Origin: Candidatus Kryptobacter tengchongensis
Lineage (GTDB): Bacteria > Bacteroidota > Ignavibacteria > Kryptoniales > Kryptoniaceae
Reading direction: 5' to 3'
Assembly: GCA_001485605.1 (NCBI GenBank)
Contig: FAON01000007.1
Span: forward strand, 180,188 to 244,187
Length of the DNA stretch: 64,000 bases
The position numbers and the translations under genes are program-made. This document shows positions 17,563 to 26,862 of the stretch, piece after piece. The notes under the pieces are model-generated. The model was not told where the DNA came from, did no database searches, and saw only the letters and a program-made list of their open reading frames with translations. Position 1 is the stretch's first letter. The number at the start of each line of letters is the position of its first letter.

Positions 17563-17726
17563 TTGGCTTAAATCAATTTTCTGAAAGTGAATTTTAAAAG
17601 TATAATTTCCAATATATAACGCGCTGGGCGCTTTGTATCCCAGAGTTATGAAGATGTTGAAACTATGTCAAAGTAAAAAGAAATATGAAAAATAGCAAGG
17701 AAGAAATTTTATGACTTTTCATCTTT

Positions 17727-20700
17727 TTACATTTTCTCTGTTTCAATTTCTTTTCTTAAGCTCCAGCTTCTCCAGACAAGATAAATCGCTGGGTATATGA
17801 CAAGTTCAAGCATAAAACTTGTCACAACACCGCCAACCATTGGTGCAGCGATTCTTTTCATCACATCCGCCCCTGTTCCATGGCTCCACATTATCGGTAG
17901 AAGCCCTGCTATGATTGCCGAGACGGTCATAGCTTTTGGTCTTATTCTTTTTACAGCACCGTGATATATTGCTTCTTTTAAATCATCAATTGTTTTTAAC
18001 ATCCCTTTTCTTTTCCATTCCTCATAAGCAAGGTCAAGATAAAGAAGCATCACAACTCCGGTTTCAGCATCAAGCCCAGCCAAAGCGATTATCCCAACCC
18101 ACACAGCAACGCTCATATTGTACCCAAGTATGTAAAGAAGCCATATGGCTCCAACAAGTGAAAATGGGACAGCAAGAAAAACGATAATTACCTTTGTAAC
18201 TGACTTCGTGTTTAAATAAATTATCACAAAAATTATGAGCAAAGTCGCAGGAATTATGTAATAAAGCTTTTGCTTGGCTCTTTCCATGTATTCAAATTGA
18301 CCGCTCCAGGTTATCGTATATCCAGAGGGAAGTTTGACATTTTCTTTCACAGCTTGCTGAGCCATCCTGACATAAGTTCCAACATCGTAATCTCTAAAAT
18401 CAACATAAATCCAAACGTTCGGTCTTGCGTCCTCACTTCGTATAACCATTGGACCCTTTTTAATTTCAATGTCTGCAAGTTGTCCAAGTGGAATTTGTGC
18501 ACCGGACGGAGTTGGAACAAGAACACGCTTTAAATTTTCTATATTATCTCTTAACTCCCTTGGATAGCGTATGCTAACGGGATATCGTTCAAGACCTTCA
18601 ACAGTTGTCGTAACTTCCATTCCACCAATAGCTGTCATTATGATATCTTGAACATCCCCAACTGTTAAACCATATCTTGCTGCTTCTTCTCTTTTGATCT
18701 TAAAATCAACATAGTTTCCACCAAGAATCCTTTCCGAATATGCAGAAACGGTGCCAGGAACTTTTCTTATCACTGCCTCAATTTGCTTCCCAATTTCCTC
18801 AAGTGTTTTCAAATCTGGACCTGCAACTTTTATTCCAACTGGTGTTCTTATTCCCGTTGAGAGCATATCAACCCTTGTTTTTATGGGCATGGTCCAGGCA
18901 TTTGATAAACCTGGAATTTGAAGTGCTTTATCCATTTCCTTTATAAGCTTTTCTGGTGTCATCCCAGGTCGCCATTCTTTTTCCGGTTTCAACATAATTG
19001 TTGTTTCAATCATATCAAGTCCAGCTGGGTCAGTTGCAGTTTCAGCCCTTCCAATTTTACCAAAGACATGGTGAACCTCTGGAAATTGCTTTATGATTTT
19101 ATCCGTCTGTTGTAAAATTTCCCTCGCTTTTGTAATTGAAATCCCAGGCAAAGTTGTCGGCATATAAAGAAGATCTCCTTCCCACAGAGGTGGCATAAAT
19201 TCCGACCCAATTCTTGAAAATGGGAAATAAGTTAAACCTAAAATTAAAAGGGTTGAAACTATGACAATCCATTTAAATCTTAAAGAGAAGTGCAAAACCG
19301 GATGATAAATTTTAATTAAAAATCTGTTGATTGGATTCTTTTCCTCGGGCGGAATCTTACCCCTGATAAAATATCCCATCAGAATCGGAACAATCGTGAT
19401 TGAAAGGAGAGAAGCTGCTGCCATTGAATATGTTTTTGTATATGCAAGTGGTTTAAATAATCTCCCCTCCTGCGCTTCCAACGCAAACACTGGAAGAAAT
19501 GAAACTGTGATGACAAGAAGAGAATAAAAAAGTGAAGGTCCTACTTCTTTTGAGGCGTCAACGATTATTTTCCAATGATCTTTTTTTCCAGAATCGCGTT
19601 CAAGATGTTTATGCGCATTTTCAATCATAATTATTGCAGCATCAACCATAGCCCCAATTGCAACCGCAATCCCACCAAGTGACATTATATTTGCATTTAT
19701 ACCTTGAATTTTCATAATGATGAAAGAAATCAAAATCGCCGTGGGAAGCGTGAATATAGCCACTAATCCACTTGTAAAATGGAATAAAAAAAGCAAACAA
19801 ACAAGAGCAACGATAATTGATTCTTCAATGAGTTTTTCTTTTAAGGTTGCTATTGATCTTTTTATAAGTTCAGACCTATCATACACAGTTATAATTTTAA
19901 CATCCTCAGGAAGTCCGGATTTTAACTCCTCAATTTTTTTCTTAACACCATCAATAACTTTCAAAGCGTTTTCACCATGTCGCATCACAATTATACCTCC
20001 CACAACTTCACCTTCGCCATTTAACTCGGCTATTCCCCTTCTCATCATCGGCTCAATTGAAACCGTGGCTATATCTCCAAGATATATAGGCGTCCCGCCA
20101 CTGAAAATTCTATTTTGCATAGATTTCCCGCCCAAAGGTGTGAGTTCCAATTCCATATTTGCATTTCCCATATTCATTCCAGAAAGCTCGCCCATCGGCA
20201 CTTGAGCCATCGCTTCGGATGTTTCCTTAGAAAATTTGCTCACACCGACTGGAATACGTTTTATATCTTCAATTGTCCTTATATAACCCAGCCCACGAAC
20301 CATATATTCCATCTCCCCCATTTCTATTACCTCCCCACCCACATCTTTGTTGCTTCGCTTTATCGCCATCTCAACTTGACTTAGCGGGATGTTATACGCA
20401 AGAAGTTTATTTGGATCAACCGTTATGCGATAATTTTTTACATATCCGCCAACACTTGCAACTTCAGCCACACCATCAACACTCGTAAGCGCATATCTAA
20501 GATACCAATCTTGAATTGAACGCAACTCACTCAAATCTCTTTTATCCGACACAAGGGCATACATATAAACCCAGCCCACGCCAGTTGCATCCGGACCAAG
20601 AGCTGGAACAACACCTTTTGGAAGTTTATCTATTGCATAATTTAAATATTCAAGAACACGACTTCTCGCCCAGTAAAGGTCTGTACCATCCTCAAATATT

Positions 20701-20984
20701 ACATAAACAAGCGAAAAACCAAAAAAGGAATAACCACGAACAACTTTTGATTTTGGAACCGAAACCATTGCTGTCGTAAGTGGATAGGTGATCTGCTGTT
20801 CAACAATTTCAGGCGACTGACCTGGATATTGTGTATAAATTATAACTTGAACATCGCTTAAATCAGGGATTGCATCAATCGGGATCGTTTGAATTGAATA
20901 AATCCCGGCAATGATTGCGAAAACAACGACAAGTATCACGAGAAATTTATTGTTAACCGACCATTCAATTATTCTCTGAAGCAT
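17727..20984 (-). CDS. cusA: heavy-metal efflux RND transporter, CusA type
   Basis: A 1,085-residue inner-membrane pump of the HME-RND family, which exports Cu(I)/Ag(I) through a CusCBA-like tripartite channel using the proton gradient. It has IIEWSVNNKFLVILVVVFAIIAG at the N-terminus, the paired 12-helix layout, GIAVAIGAMVDAAIIMIENAHKHLE in helix IV, and VGIIALAGLDAETGVVMLLYLDLAYEE in the second half. An insert around residues 255-290 is rich in Met (MAQVPMGELSGMNMG and further Met) in a periplasmic loop. This is consistent with Cu(I)/Ag(I), though zinc/cobalt pumps are close relatives. It is the last gene of the operon, with GGTGA 7 bases before the start. Confidence 0.93.
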   Translation of the reverse strand: MLQRIIEWSVNNKFLVILVVVFAIIAGIYSIQTIPIDAIPDLSDVQVIIYTQYPGQSPEIVEQQITYPLTTAMVSVPKSKVVRGYSFFGFSLVYVIFEDGTDLYWARSRVLEYLNYAIDKLPKGVVPALGPDATGVGWVYMYALVSDKRDLSELRSIQDWYLRYALTSVDGVAEVASVGGYVKNYRITVDPNKLLAYNIPLSQVEMAIKRSNKDVGGEVIEMGEMEYMVRGLGYIRTIEDIKRIPVGVSKFSKETSEAMAQVPMGELSGMNMGNANMELELTPLGGKSMQNRIFSGGTPIYLGDIATVSIEPMMRRGIAELNGEGEVVGGIIVMRHGENALKVIDGVKKKIEELKSGLPEDVKIITVYDRSELIKRSIATLKEKLIEESIIVALVCLLFLFHFTSGLVAIFTLPTAILISFIIMKIQGINANIMSLGGIAVAIGAMVDAAIIMIENAHKHLERDSGKKDHWKIIVDASKEVGPSLFYSLLVITVSFLPVFALEAQEGRLFKPLAYTKTYSMAAASLLSITIVPILMGYFIRGKIPPEEKNPINRFLIKIYHPVLHFSLRFKWIVIVSTLLILGLTYFPFSRIGSEFMPPLWEGDLLYMPTTLPGISITKAREILQQTDKIIKQFPEVHHVFGKIGRAETATDPAGLDMIETTIMLKPEKEWRPGMTPEKLIKEMDKALQIPGLSNAWTMPIKTRVDMLSTGIRTPVGIKVAGPDLKTLEEIGKQIEAVIRKVPGTVSAYSERILGGNYVDFKIKREEAARYGLTVGDVQDIIMTAIGGMEVTTTVEGLERYPVSIRYPRELRDNIENLKRVLVPTPSGAQIPLGQLADIEIKKGPMVIRSEDARPNVWIYVDFRDYDVGTYVRMAQQAVKENVKLPSGYTITWSGQFEYMERAKQKLYYIIPATLLIIFVIIYLNTKSVTKVIIVFLAVPFSLVGAIWLLYILGYNMSVAVWVGIIALAGLDAETGVVMLLYLDLAYEEWKRKGMLKTIDDLKEAIYHGAVKRIRPKAMTVSAIIAGLLPIMWSHGTGADVMKRIAAPMVGGVVTSFMLELVIYPAIYLVWRSWSLRKEIETEKM

Positions 20985-21019
20985 TTAAATTCACCGATTT
21001 TATTTTAAAAATTCTTTAA

Positions 21020-22633
21020 TCACTGCCTCTTTAAATATCTCTCCGGGTTCTTTTTAAACTTTTCCATATCAGATTTCATACAGAAGTAATATCTCTTTCC
21101 GTTATAAACATATGAAAGTTCTTCCTTTGGCTCTATCTCCATTCCACAAACAGGATCAACAACTTTATTTATTGTCTTCTTCCCATAATCTTCATGATCC
21201 TTATGTCCCTCCGACTTTTCCCCTTCGGAACTTTTTCCGCTTTCTTTAGAGCTTTCATGTTTCATTTCGTGTCCTTTATGTTCCTTCAATTTTATCTCTT
21301 CATCAGCAGTTTTATTTCCACTTTTTTGTTTATATCCTTTCGTTTCTGAAACCATAGAACCATCATGTTGATGTGTCAACCCAGCAAGCGCAGTTTTGAG
21401 ATTGCTTTCTGAATCTATGAGGAAGTGAGATGATGTAACTATATTTTGATTTTCATGCAGACCCTCAAGCACCTGATAATAACCATCTGCAAGAACGCCA
21501 AGTTTAACATCAACTGATTTAAATCTTCCACCGCCAAGGGCAACAACTACAACATCTCTTTTACCCGTTCTTATCACAGATTGTTCGGGCACAACTAAAG
21601 CATCAATAGCAACTTTTGATTTGATATTAACATTTACATACATGTCAGGCTTAAGCAGATACCCTGGATTTTCAAATTCAAGTCGCACCTTTACTGTTCT
21701 CGTCTCAGGCTGAAGAAAAGGGTAAATATAGACGATCTTCCCCTTTAAAATTTTACCTGGGATATAAGAAAGTTCAACTTCAGCTTCTTCTCCAACCTTC
21801 ACCCAGGGTAATTCATATTCATACACATCAGCGTAAATCCACACAGTTGATAAATCCACGATTTTCATCAAATTCATACCTTGCGCCACCTTCGTCCCAA
21901 GAAAAACATTTCTCTCAATAACGACACCATCAACAGGGGAATAAAACACCAACGTTTTCCTGACCTGTTTTGTGTTTTCAAGCTCTTTTATTTGTTCTTC
22001 TGTTATATCCCAATAAAGGAGTCGTTTGCGAGAGCTTTCCACAAGCTGATTCGCACCATCAATTATATATGGATCTTTGCTACCTGAAACACTTTCTTTG
22101 TAATTTATCGCCCGAAGATACTCCTCCTGCGCTGTAACAAGTTCAGGGCTATAAACTTCAAATAAAGGTTCACCCTTACGAACAAACTTACCTGTGTAAT
22201 CAACATAAAGCTTCTCTATCCATCCAGAAATTTTAGTTGTAACAACTGCAATTTTTGTCTCATCGTAATCAACTTTTCCAACAGTTCTTATTGTTTTTGT
22301 GAGTTTCATCCTTTTAACTGGTTCAATTTTTACGCCGATATTTTGAACTATCGTTGGGTCAATTCTAATTACGCCTTCTTCCATTCCCTCTTCACCCTCA
22401 TAGACAGGAACCAAATCCATCCCACAATCTGGCGCTTTCCCCGGCTTATCACTTGTGATCCACGGATGCATCGGGTCTTTGTAATAAAGAATTTTTCGCT
22501 CAGTTTTAACAGAAACATGCGAAATATCAGATTGATTTTTTAAGTAGGGATGAAATACCAGAGCGACAAAATATCCAACCGAAAGCGAAACAAAAGAAAT
22601 GAGCATAACTAAGATGATCGTTTTTTTGTTCAT
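21020..22633 (-). CDS. cusB: efflux RND periplasmic adaptor, CusB type, with two extra metal-binding domains
   Basis: A 537-residue membrane-fusion protein. An N-terminal anchor helix is followed by a heavy-metal-binding domain (YYKDPMHPW, then KAPDCGMDLVPVYEG, about residues 48-78). Next come the barrel, lipoyl and hairpin parts (IRTVGKVDYDETKI, ISGWIEKLYVDYTGK, VYSPELVTAQEEYLRA). The C-terminus holds a His/Lys/Ser/Glu-rich linker (about 430-485) and a YHS domain (VVDPVCGMEIEPKEE and YYFCMKSDMEKFKKNPERYL). Adaptors with both an N-terminal metal-binding domain and a C-terminal YHS domain are less common. These parts may hand metal to the pump. It lies between cusC and cusA with short gaps. 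Confidence 0.92.
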   Translation of the reverse strand: MNKKTIILVMLISFVSLSVGYFVALVFHPYLKNQSDISHVSVKTERKILYYKDPMHPWITSDKPGKAPDCGMDLVPVYEGEEGMEEGVIRIDPTIVQNIGVKIEPVKRMKLTKTIRTVGKVDYDETKIAVVTTKISGWIEKLYVDYTGKFVRKGEPLFEVYSPELVTAQEEYLRAINYKESVSGSKDPYIIDGANQLVESSRKRLLYWDITEEQIKELENTKQVRKTLVFYSPVDGVVIERNVFLGTKVAQGMNLMKIVDLSTVWIYADVYEYELPWVKVGEEAEVELSYIPGKILKGKIVYIYPFLQPETRTVKVRLEFENPGYLLKPDMYVNVNIKSKVAIDALVVPEQSVIRTGKRDVVVVALGGGRFKSVDVKLGVLADGYYQVLEGLHENQNIVTSSHFLIDSESNLKTALAGLTHQHDGSMVSETKGYKQKSGNKTADEEIKLKEHKGHEMKHESSKESGKSSEGEKSEGHKDHEDYGKKTINKVVDPVCGMEIEPKEELSYVYNGKRYYFCMKSDMEKFKKNPERYLKRQ

Positions 22634-22664
22634 TTTTAAACTTTCTTTTTGTTTTTAAAATTTA

Positions 22665-23912
22665 TCAAAAGGTTTTAACTGCAGTTAACATTTCAAGCTC
22701 AGCAAGACTTGAATGATAGTCAGCCAAAACTTTTTCGTATTGAATTTGATATTTGTAAAGAGACATGAAATTATCAACAAGCGTCATAAAATCAATCTTT
22801 CCAACTTGATAACCGACAAGTCCGATGTTCAAATTTTGAGTCGCTTGTGGAATTAAACCATTTTTATAAAGGTCAATCAAACGAACATTTTGCTCAATTT
22901 TATTCAATGTCTCCTGAATCATTTTTGAAATCTCGTTTTTCACTGCCGAAAGCTTTGCCTCGGATTGTGATATATTTATAGCGGTTTCTTGAATCTTTAA
23001 ATTTTGCTTTCGCCAGAAAAAGATCGGTAGATTCACCCCGATTGAAAAGTTTAACATATCATGCGCCTTCATACCAGTTTGTTCAATGGCGGAGCGTTGA
23101 CCATAAGAAAATCTGATTTCAAAATCAGGTATTAGTTCCTTCTTAGCAAGGATGTTCATAACTTTATCTTTTTCAACCATCTTTTCCATCGCAATTATCA
23201 TTGGATTATTTTCAAAGGCAAGCTTTTCAAGTTCATCATACTTTTTTTCAATCTGAACAAACTTAATTTCATCTGGGACATAGACCGAATCAGTTGGTTT
23301 TCTATAAAGCAAGGCATTAAAGCGTGCTATCATCATTTTCCTTTCAGTTTCCATCCTTATCAATTCATCTATCATTTTTGAAAGCTCAACTTGTGCCTTC
23401 AAAACATCCTGTTGAATTCCCTGTCCAGTTGCAAATTTTGTTGATGCTATCTTAACAAAATCTCTAAGCAAATCTATTGACCTTCGGGTGATCTCAATTG
23501 CCCTTGTCATATAATAAATTTCAAAGTAAGCCATTTTAACATTTGCGATAACTTCAAGTCGCTTTGCTTCATAAACCTCTTTTGCAATTTCATAATCTTT
23601 TTCCGCCATCTTTTCCATCAATGAATACTTCTCGGGATACATCAGCATTTGGGTTATCCCGATTTCTTTCATCGTCATCACATCTTGGGTAAATCTTAAA
23701 CTTGTCGGAAGATTCGCAATTCCAAACATTAATATCGGATCAGATGGAGTGCTTGCTTGTTTTATTTTTCTTTCATATGCGTCAATCTGCAATTTTAAAG
23801 CTTTAAGATCTGGATTATTTCCCAGAGCAATTTCTATGTAATCTTCAAGTGTTTGAGAAATTGCAAAGCTGGAAAATAAGCAAATGAAAACAAGATATTT
23901 TGTAAACTTCAT
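22665..23912 (-). CDS. TolC-family outer-membrane channel, CusC-like
   Basis: A 415-residue outer-membrane efflux protein with a signal peptide (ending near SFAISQ). The two long coiled-coil repeats expected of the TolC fold are visible: YIEIALGNNPDLKALKLQID opening the first half and IQETLNKIEQNVRLIDLYKN in the second. YPEKYSLMEKMAEKDYE and IGVNLPIFFWRKQNLK are typical of the metal-efflux branch. It is the exit duct for the CusB/CusA pair downstream, from which it is separated by 31 bases. Confidence 0.9.
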   Translation of the reverse strand: MKFTKYLVFICLFSSFAISQTLEDYIEIALGNNPDLKALKLQIDAYERKIKQASTPSDPILMFGIANLPTSLRFTQDVMTMKEIGITQMLMYPEKYSLMEKMAEKDYEIAKEVYEAKRLEVIANVKMAYFEIYYMTRAIEITRRSIDLLRDFVKIASTKFATGQGIQQDVLKAQVELSKMIDELIRMETERKMMIARFNALLYRKPTDSVYVPDEIKFVQIEKKYDELEKLAFENNPMIIAMEKMVEKDKVMNILAKKELIPDFEIRFSYGQRSAIEQTGMKAHDMLNFSIGVNLPIFFWRKQNLKIQETAINISQSEAKLSAVKNEISKMIQETLNKIEQNVRLIDLYKNGLIPQATQNLNIGLVGYQVGKIDFMTLVDNFMSLYKYQIQYEKVLADYHSSLAELEMLTAVKTF

Positions 23913-24056
23913 GATTTTTTCAACTTTTGTTTGAGAAGAATTGTAAATTCAAAATCAGCAAATTGCCAAAATTATTTTTTCAAAAAATCAACCCTGCAAG
24001 GGACAAAAACCCCGCATAACCTTAATCTTATGCTAAAGCCCAGATCTTAAAAGGGC

Positions 24057-24446
24057 TCAAATAAGAAGAGTTGAATTTTTTATGTAAAGATTGGATTCAG
24101 GAGGCGGGAAATTGTAAGAGATGAGAACTTTTAATTCAGGGGATTTTTGAGTAAAAGTTAGTTCAAAGTTAGCATCCCCAATAAACGAAACAAATTTTAA
24201 AATTTCAACCTTTAAATCCGCAAAATCTTGAACCTTATCTTTTTCAAATTTTTTAATTGAACAACACTTCATCTCTCCTTGAGATATAGAAACACCGCTT
24301 TCAAAATTTTCAGAACACGCACATGAAATTGAAGTTTGTATTTCCCCCATCATCTTGCAGTATTGACCCATGCTCGCAAATTGAAATGTGCCAAGCACAA
24401 AAGTTATAAGTGTCAGTATGTGCATTAAGCTTTTAAACATCTTCAA
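24057..24446 (-). CDS. HYC_CC_PP-like small exported protein
   Basis: A 129-residue protein with an N-terminal hydrophobic segment (LMHILTLITFVLGTFQF). Its spaced motifs GQYCKMMGE, SCACSE, MKCCSIKK and NFPPPESNL match the pattern behind the name HYC_CC_PP, a family of short Cys-containing exported proteins in Bacteroidota that tend to lie beside metal genes. The cysteines could bind copper. It precedes cusC on the same strand with a 144-base gap, so it may be co-regulated rather than tightly co-transcribed. The family assignment rests on motif order and context only. Confidence 0.6.
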   Translation of the reverse strand: MKMFKSLMHILTLITFVLGTFQFASMGQYCKMMGEIQTSISCACSENFESGVSISQGEMKCCSIKKFEKDKVQDFADLKVEILKFVSFIGDANFELTFTQKSPELKVLISYNFPPPESNLYIKNSTLLI

Positions 24447-24513
24447 AAAATTGAATTTGATTCATTAGTTATAACAATTTTTTTTCCTTACCTCGTTCCT
24501 TGGTTTTAGAGCA

Positions 24514-25317
24514 TCAATAGGATTCGCTCTCACTTGGAAATTTTCCACTTTTCACATCGGAAATATAATTTTCAAAGGCATTTCTTATAATTTTTGAAAG
24601 CTCAGCATATCTTCTCACGAATTTTGGTTTAAATTCCTCAAACAAGCCAAGCATATCATAAACCACGAGGACTTGTCCATCGCAGAATGGTCCTGCCCCA
24701 ATGCCAATAGTTGGGATTGAGATTGTTTCGGTAATTTTTTTTGCAAGTCCTGATGGTATTTTTTCAAGAACTATTGAAAACGCACCAGCGGATTCAAGCT
24801 CTTTTGCGTCGTTTAAAATTTTCTCCGCTTCTTTCTCATCAACCCCTCGCACATCATATCCACCAAATTTATGAATGCTCTGCGGGGTCAAACCAAGATG
24901 ACCCATGACGGGAATCCCGATACTTGTTAATTTATAAACCACATCTATGATTTCTGACCCACCTTCAAGTTTTACCCCTTCAGCGCATGTTTCCTTCAAA
25001 ACCCTTCCGCAATTTTTTATCGCCTCTTCAAGGCTTACTTGATAAGAAAGAAATGGCATATCAACCACAACCATCGCTCTTTTGACAGCTCTGCAAACCG
25101 CTTTAGCGTGGTAAATCATATCATCAACTGTAACTGGCAAAGTTGTCTCATGTCCTTGAAAAACATTCCCAAGAGAATCGCCCACAAGTATGACATCAAT
25201 TCCAGCCTCATCAAGAAGTTTTGCAATCAAAAAATCGTATGCAGTCAACATCGCAATTTTCTCGCCACGCTTCTTCATCTCAATCAAAATTTTCGTCGTC
25301 ACTTTTTTCAAACTCAT
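24514..25317 (-). CDS. panB: 3-methyl-2-oxobutanoate hydroxymethyltransferase
   Basis: A 267-residue enzyme making ketopantoate from 2-oxoisovalerate and methylene-tetrahydrofolate, the first step to pantothenate and CoA. Motifs: [39 protein letters not shown] with metal-binding Asp, [36 protein letters not shown] and [16 protein letters not shown]. The length is normal. The start overlaps the lipoate ligase stop by four bases, so it is the last gene of a long minus-strand operon. Note that both it and the gene before it serve acyl-carrier cofactors. Confidence 0.95.
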   Translation of the reverse strand: MSLKKVTTKILIEMKKRGEKIAMLTAYDFLIAKLLDEAGIDVILVGDSLGNVFQGHETTLPVTVDDMIYHAKAVCRAVKRAMVVVDMPFLSYQVSLEEAIKNCGRVLKETCAEGVKLEGGSEIIDVVYKLTSIGIPVMGHLGLTPQSIHKFGGYDVRGVDEKEAEKILNDAKELESAGAFSIVLEKIPSGLAKKITETISIPTIGIGAGPFCDGQVLVVYDMLGLFEEFKPKFVRRYAELSKIIRNAFENYISDVKSGKFPSESESY

Positions 25318-26081
25318 AAAATCATTTCTTGAAATTTTATTTGTGAAAGATCTTCAAACTCTATTCCAAGTTCAATTTCAAAACCTTTTTTTAAAGCAAC
25401 CGCAACCTCTTCAAAGCTTACCTCACGCCCGAAAATTTCGTTCAAACATATTGTCTTGTTTTCAATCTCATATTTAATCTGATCAATCAAATCTCTTGAA
25501 TCAACCTTTAAGAACTCTGGCAATCTTTTATGATATCCTCCAATTAGAATTGAACCATGCTGTAAAACAACATCACCATATCTTCTTTGTGCACTTCCGA
25601 CGACTTTCTTTCCTTTATAGTGAATTTCATACTTTGCCGAGCTCGCAAAACATGGAATTGAATTAAAATGCTTATAAAGTTTTACAAAATCGGGTTGAGA
25701 TTCCTCAAGTTCAAATTCAGCTCCAAGTAAACTCAATCCCTTTGCTATCGCCTGACTTAACAAGTTATAAACATCAAGAACACTTTTACCATCTGCGTTC
25801 ATCACGACAGAATATGTAAGTTCCTCTGAATGAAGTATTGCCCTTCCTCCCGTTGGTCTTCTGACGAAGCCGATGCCTGAACTTTTTATTTTTTCAAAAT
25901 CAAAAACATTTTCATCTTGATTGTATCCAATTGAAATAGTATAAGGTCTCCAACCGTAAACTCTTAAAACAGGTTTTATCTTTCCAGCTGAAAAAAGATG
26001 AGCAAGTTTCTGGTCAAACATCATATTAAATTCCCCGTCGTGGAAACCTGTATTTAGAAAGATCCACCTTTTATTCATCAT
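25314..26081 (-). CDS. lipoate-protein ligase A family protein
   Basis: A 255-residue protein of the biotin/lipoate A/B ligase fold, which attaches lipoate (or octanoate) to E2 and GcvH proteins. Visible: the active-site motif [19 protein letters not shown] (about residues 75-95), [19 protein letters not shown] with the conserved Lys, and VLQHGSIL. Whether it is a ligase (LplA) or an octanoyltransferase (LipM type) cannot be told from sequence alone. It overlaps lpxA by 11 bases and panB by four. An lpdA gene at the left edge of the window encodes another part of the lipoate-dependent complexes. Confidence 0.86.
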   Translation of the reverse strand: MMNKRWIFLNTGFHDGEFNMMFDQKLAHLFSAGKIKPVLRVYGWRPYTISIGYNQDENVFDFEKIKSSGIGFVRRPTGGRAILHSEELTYSVVMNADGKSVLDVYNLLSQAIAKGLSLLGAEFELEESQPDFVKLYKHFNSIPCFASSAKYEIHYKGKKVVGSAQRRYGDVVLQHGSILIGGYHKRLPEFLKVDSRDLIDQIKYEIENKTICLNEIFGREVSFEEVAVALKKGFEIELGIEFEDLSQIKFQEMIL

Positions 26082-26862
26082 ATGGACCTCTGATTATACC
26101 GCGCTGACTTTTTTCAATGAAATTTATTATATTTTGAACTTCGGGGATCAAATCTGCTTCGCTTTTCAACTTTTCTAATGCTTGAGAAACATTCAAATTT
26201 GATTGATAAATGATTCGGTAAGCGTGTTCAATTTTTTCAATGACTTCTTTCGGAAAATTTCTTCTTTTCAATCCGACTATATTAAGCCCTTCAAATCTAA
26301 GTGGTTCGCGCGCAGCCATAATATATGGTGGGACATCCTTTGGGACACGCCAGCCACCTCCAACTATTGAATGTTGCCCAATTCTAACAAATTGGTGAAC
26401 TGGGACAAGCCCACCAATCACAACATAATCTTCAACTACAACATGTCCCCCAAGATTTACAGCATTTGCCATGATCACATTATTTCCAACTACACAGTCA
26501 TGCGCCACATGAACATATGCCATAAGCAGACAATTGCTTCCTATAACTGTTTTCCCTGAATGAGATGTCCCTCTATTTAATGTGCAAAATTCACGAATTA
26601 CCGTATTATCTCCGATTTCAAGAGTTGTTTCCTCACCCTTGAATTTTAAATCCTGCGGGATTGAGCCAACAGAAGCTCCGTGAAAAATTTTACAATTTTT
26701 CCCTATCCTTGTCCCGCTACCTATAAATACATTTGGACCTATAATTGTCCCATCCCCGATTATGACATTATCTTCAATTACCGTAAAAGGACCTATTTTA
26801 ACATTCTCCCCGATTTGGGCATTTGGGCTGACCACAGCCCTGGGATCAATAAATGTGCTCAT
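26071..26862 (-). CDS. lpxA: UDP-N-acetylglucosamine acyltransferase
   Basis: A 263-residue left-handed beta-helix acyltransferase that starts lipid A synthesis by adding a 3-hydroxyacyl chain to UDP-GlcNAc. Hexapeptide repeats run over residues 1-190 (IGENVKIGPFTVIEDNVIIG). The catalytic His is in VHVAHDCVVG, and the C-terminal helical part begins near LRFEGLNIVGLKRRNFP. The start (SD AAAGAGG) overlaps the lpxC-fabZ stop by four bases. The order lpxD, lpxC-fabZ, lpxA is the common order in Bacteroidota and Chlorobi. Confidence 0.95.
   Translation of the reverse strand: MSTFIDPRAVVSPNAQIGENVKIGPFTVIEDNVIIGDGTIIGPNVFIGSGTRIGKNCKIFHGASVGSIPQDLKFKGEETTLEIGDNTVIREFCTLNRGTSHSGKTVIGSNCLLMAYVHVAHDCVVGNNVIMANAVNLGGHVVVEDYVVIGGLVPVHQFVRIGQHSIVGGGWRVPKDVPPYIMAAREPLRFEGLNIVGLKRRNFPKEVIEKIEHAYRIIYQSNLNVSQALEKLKSEADLIPEVQNIINFIEKSQRGIIRGPYDE

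Noticed and set aside
21170..21260. The hairpin-bearing stretch in the CusB linker as another copy of the repeat at 12807-12920
   Set aside because: It shares GGGGAAAAGTC-like bases and a short inverted repeat, but the flanks and encoded residues do not align well enough to claim the same element.
24034..24057. Hairpin AGCCC/GGGCT after the HYC_CC_PP-like gene as a terminator
   Set aside because: Only 5 bp with an 11-base loop, overlapping the stop codon and followed by three Ts; too weak to call.
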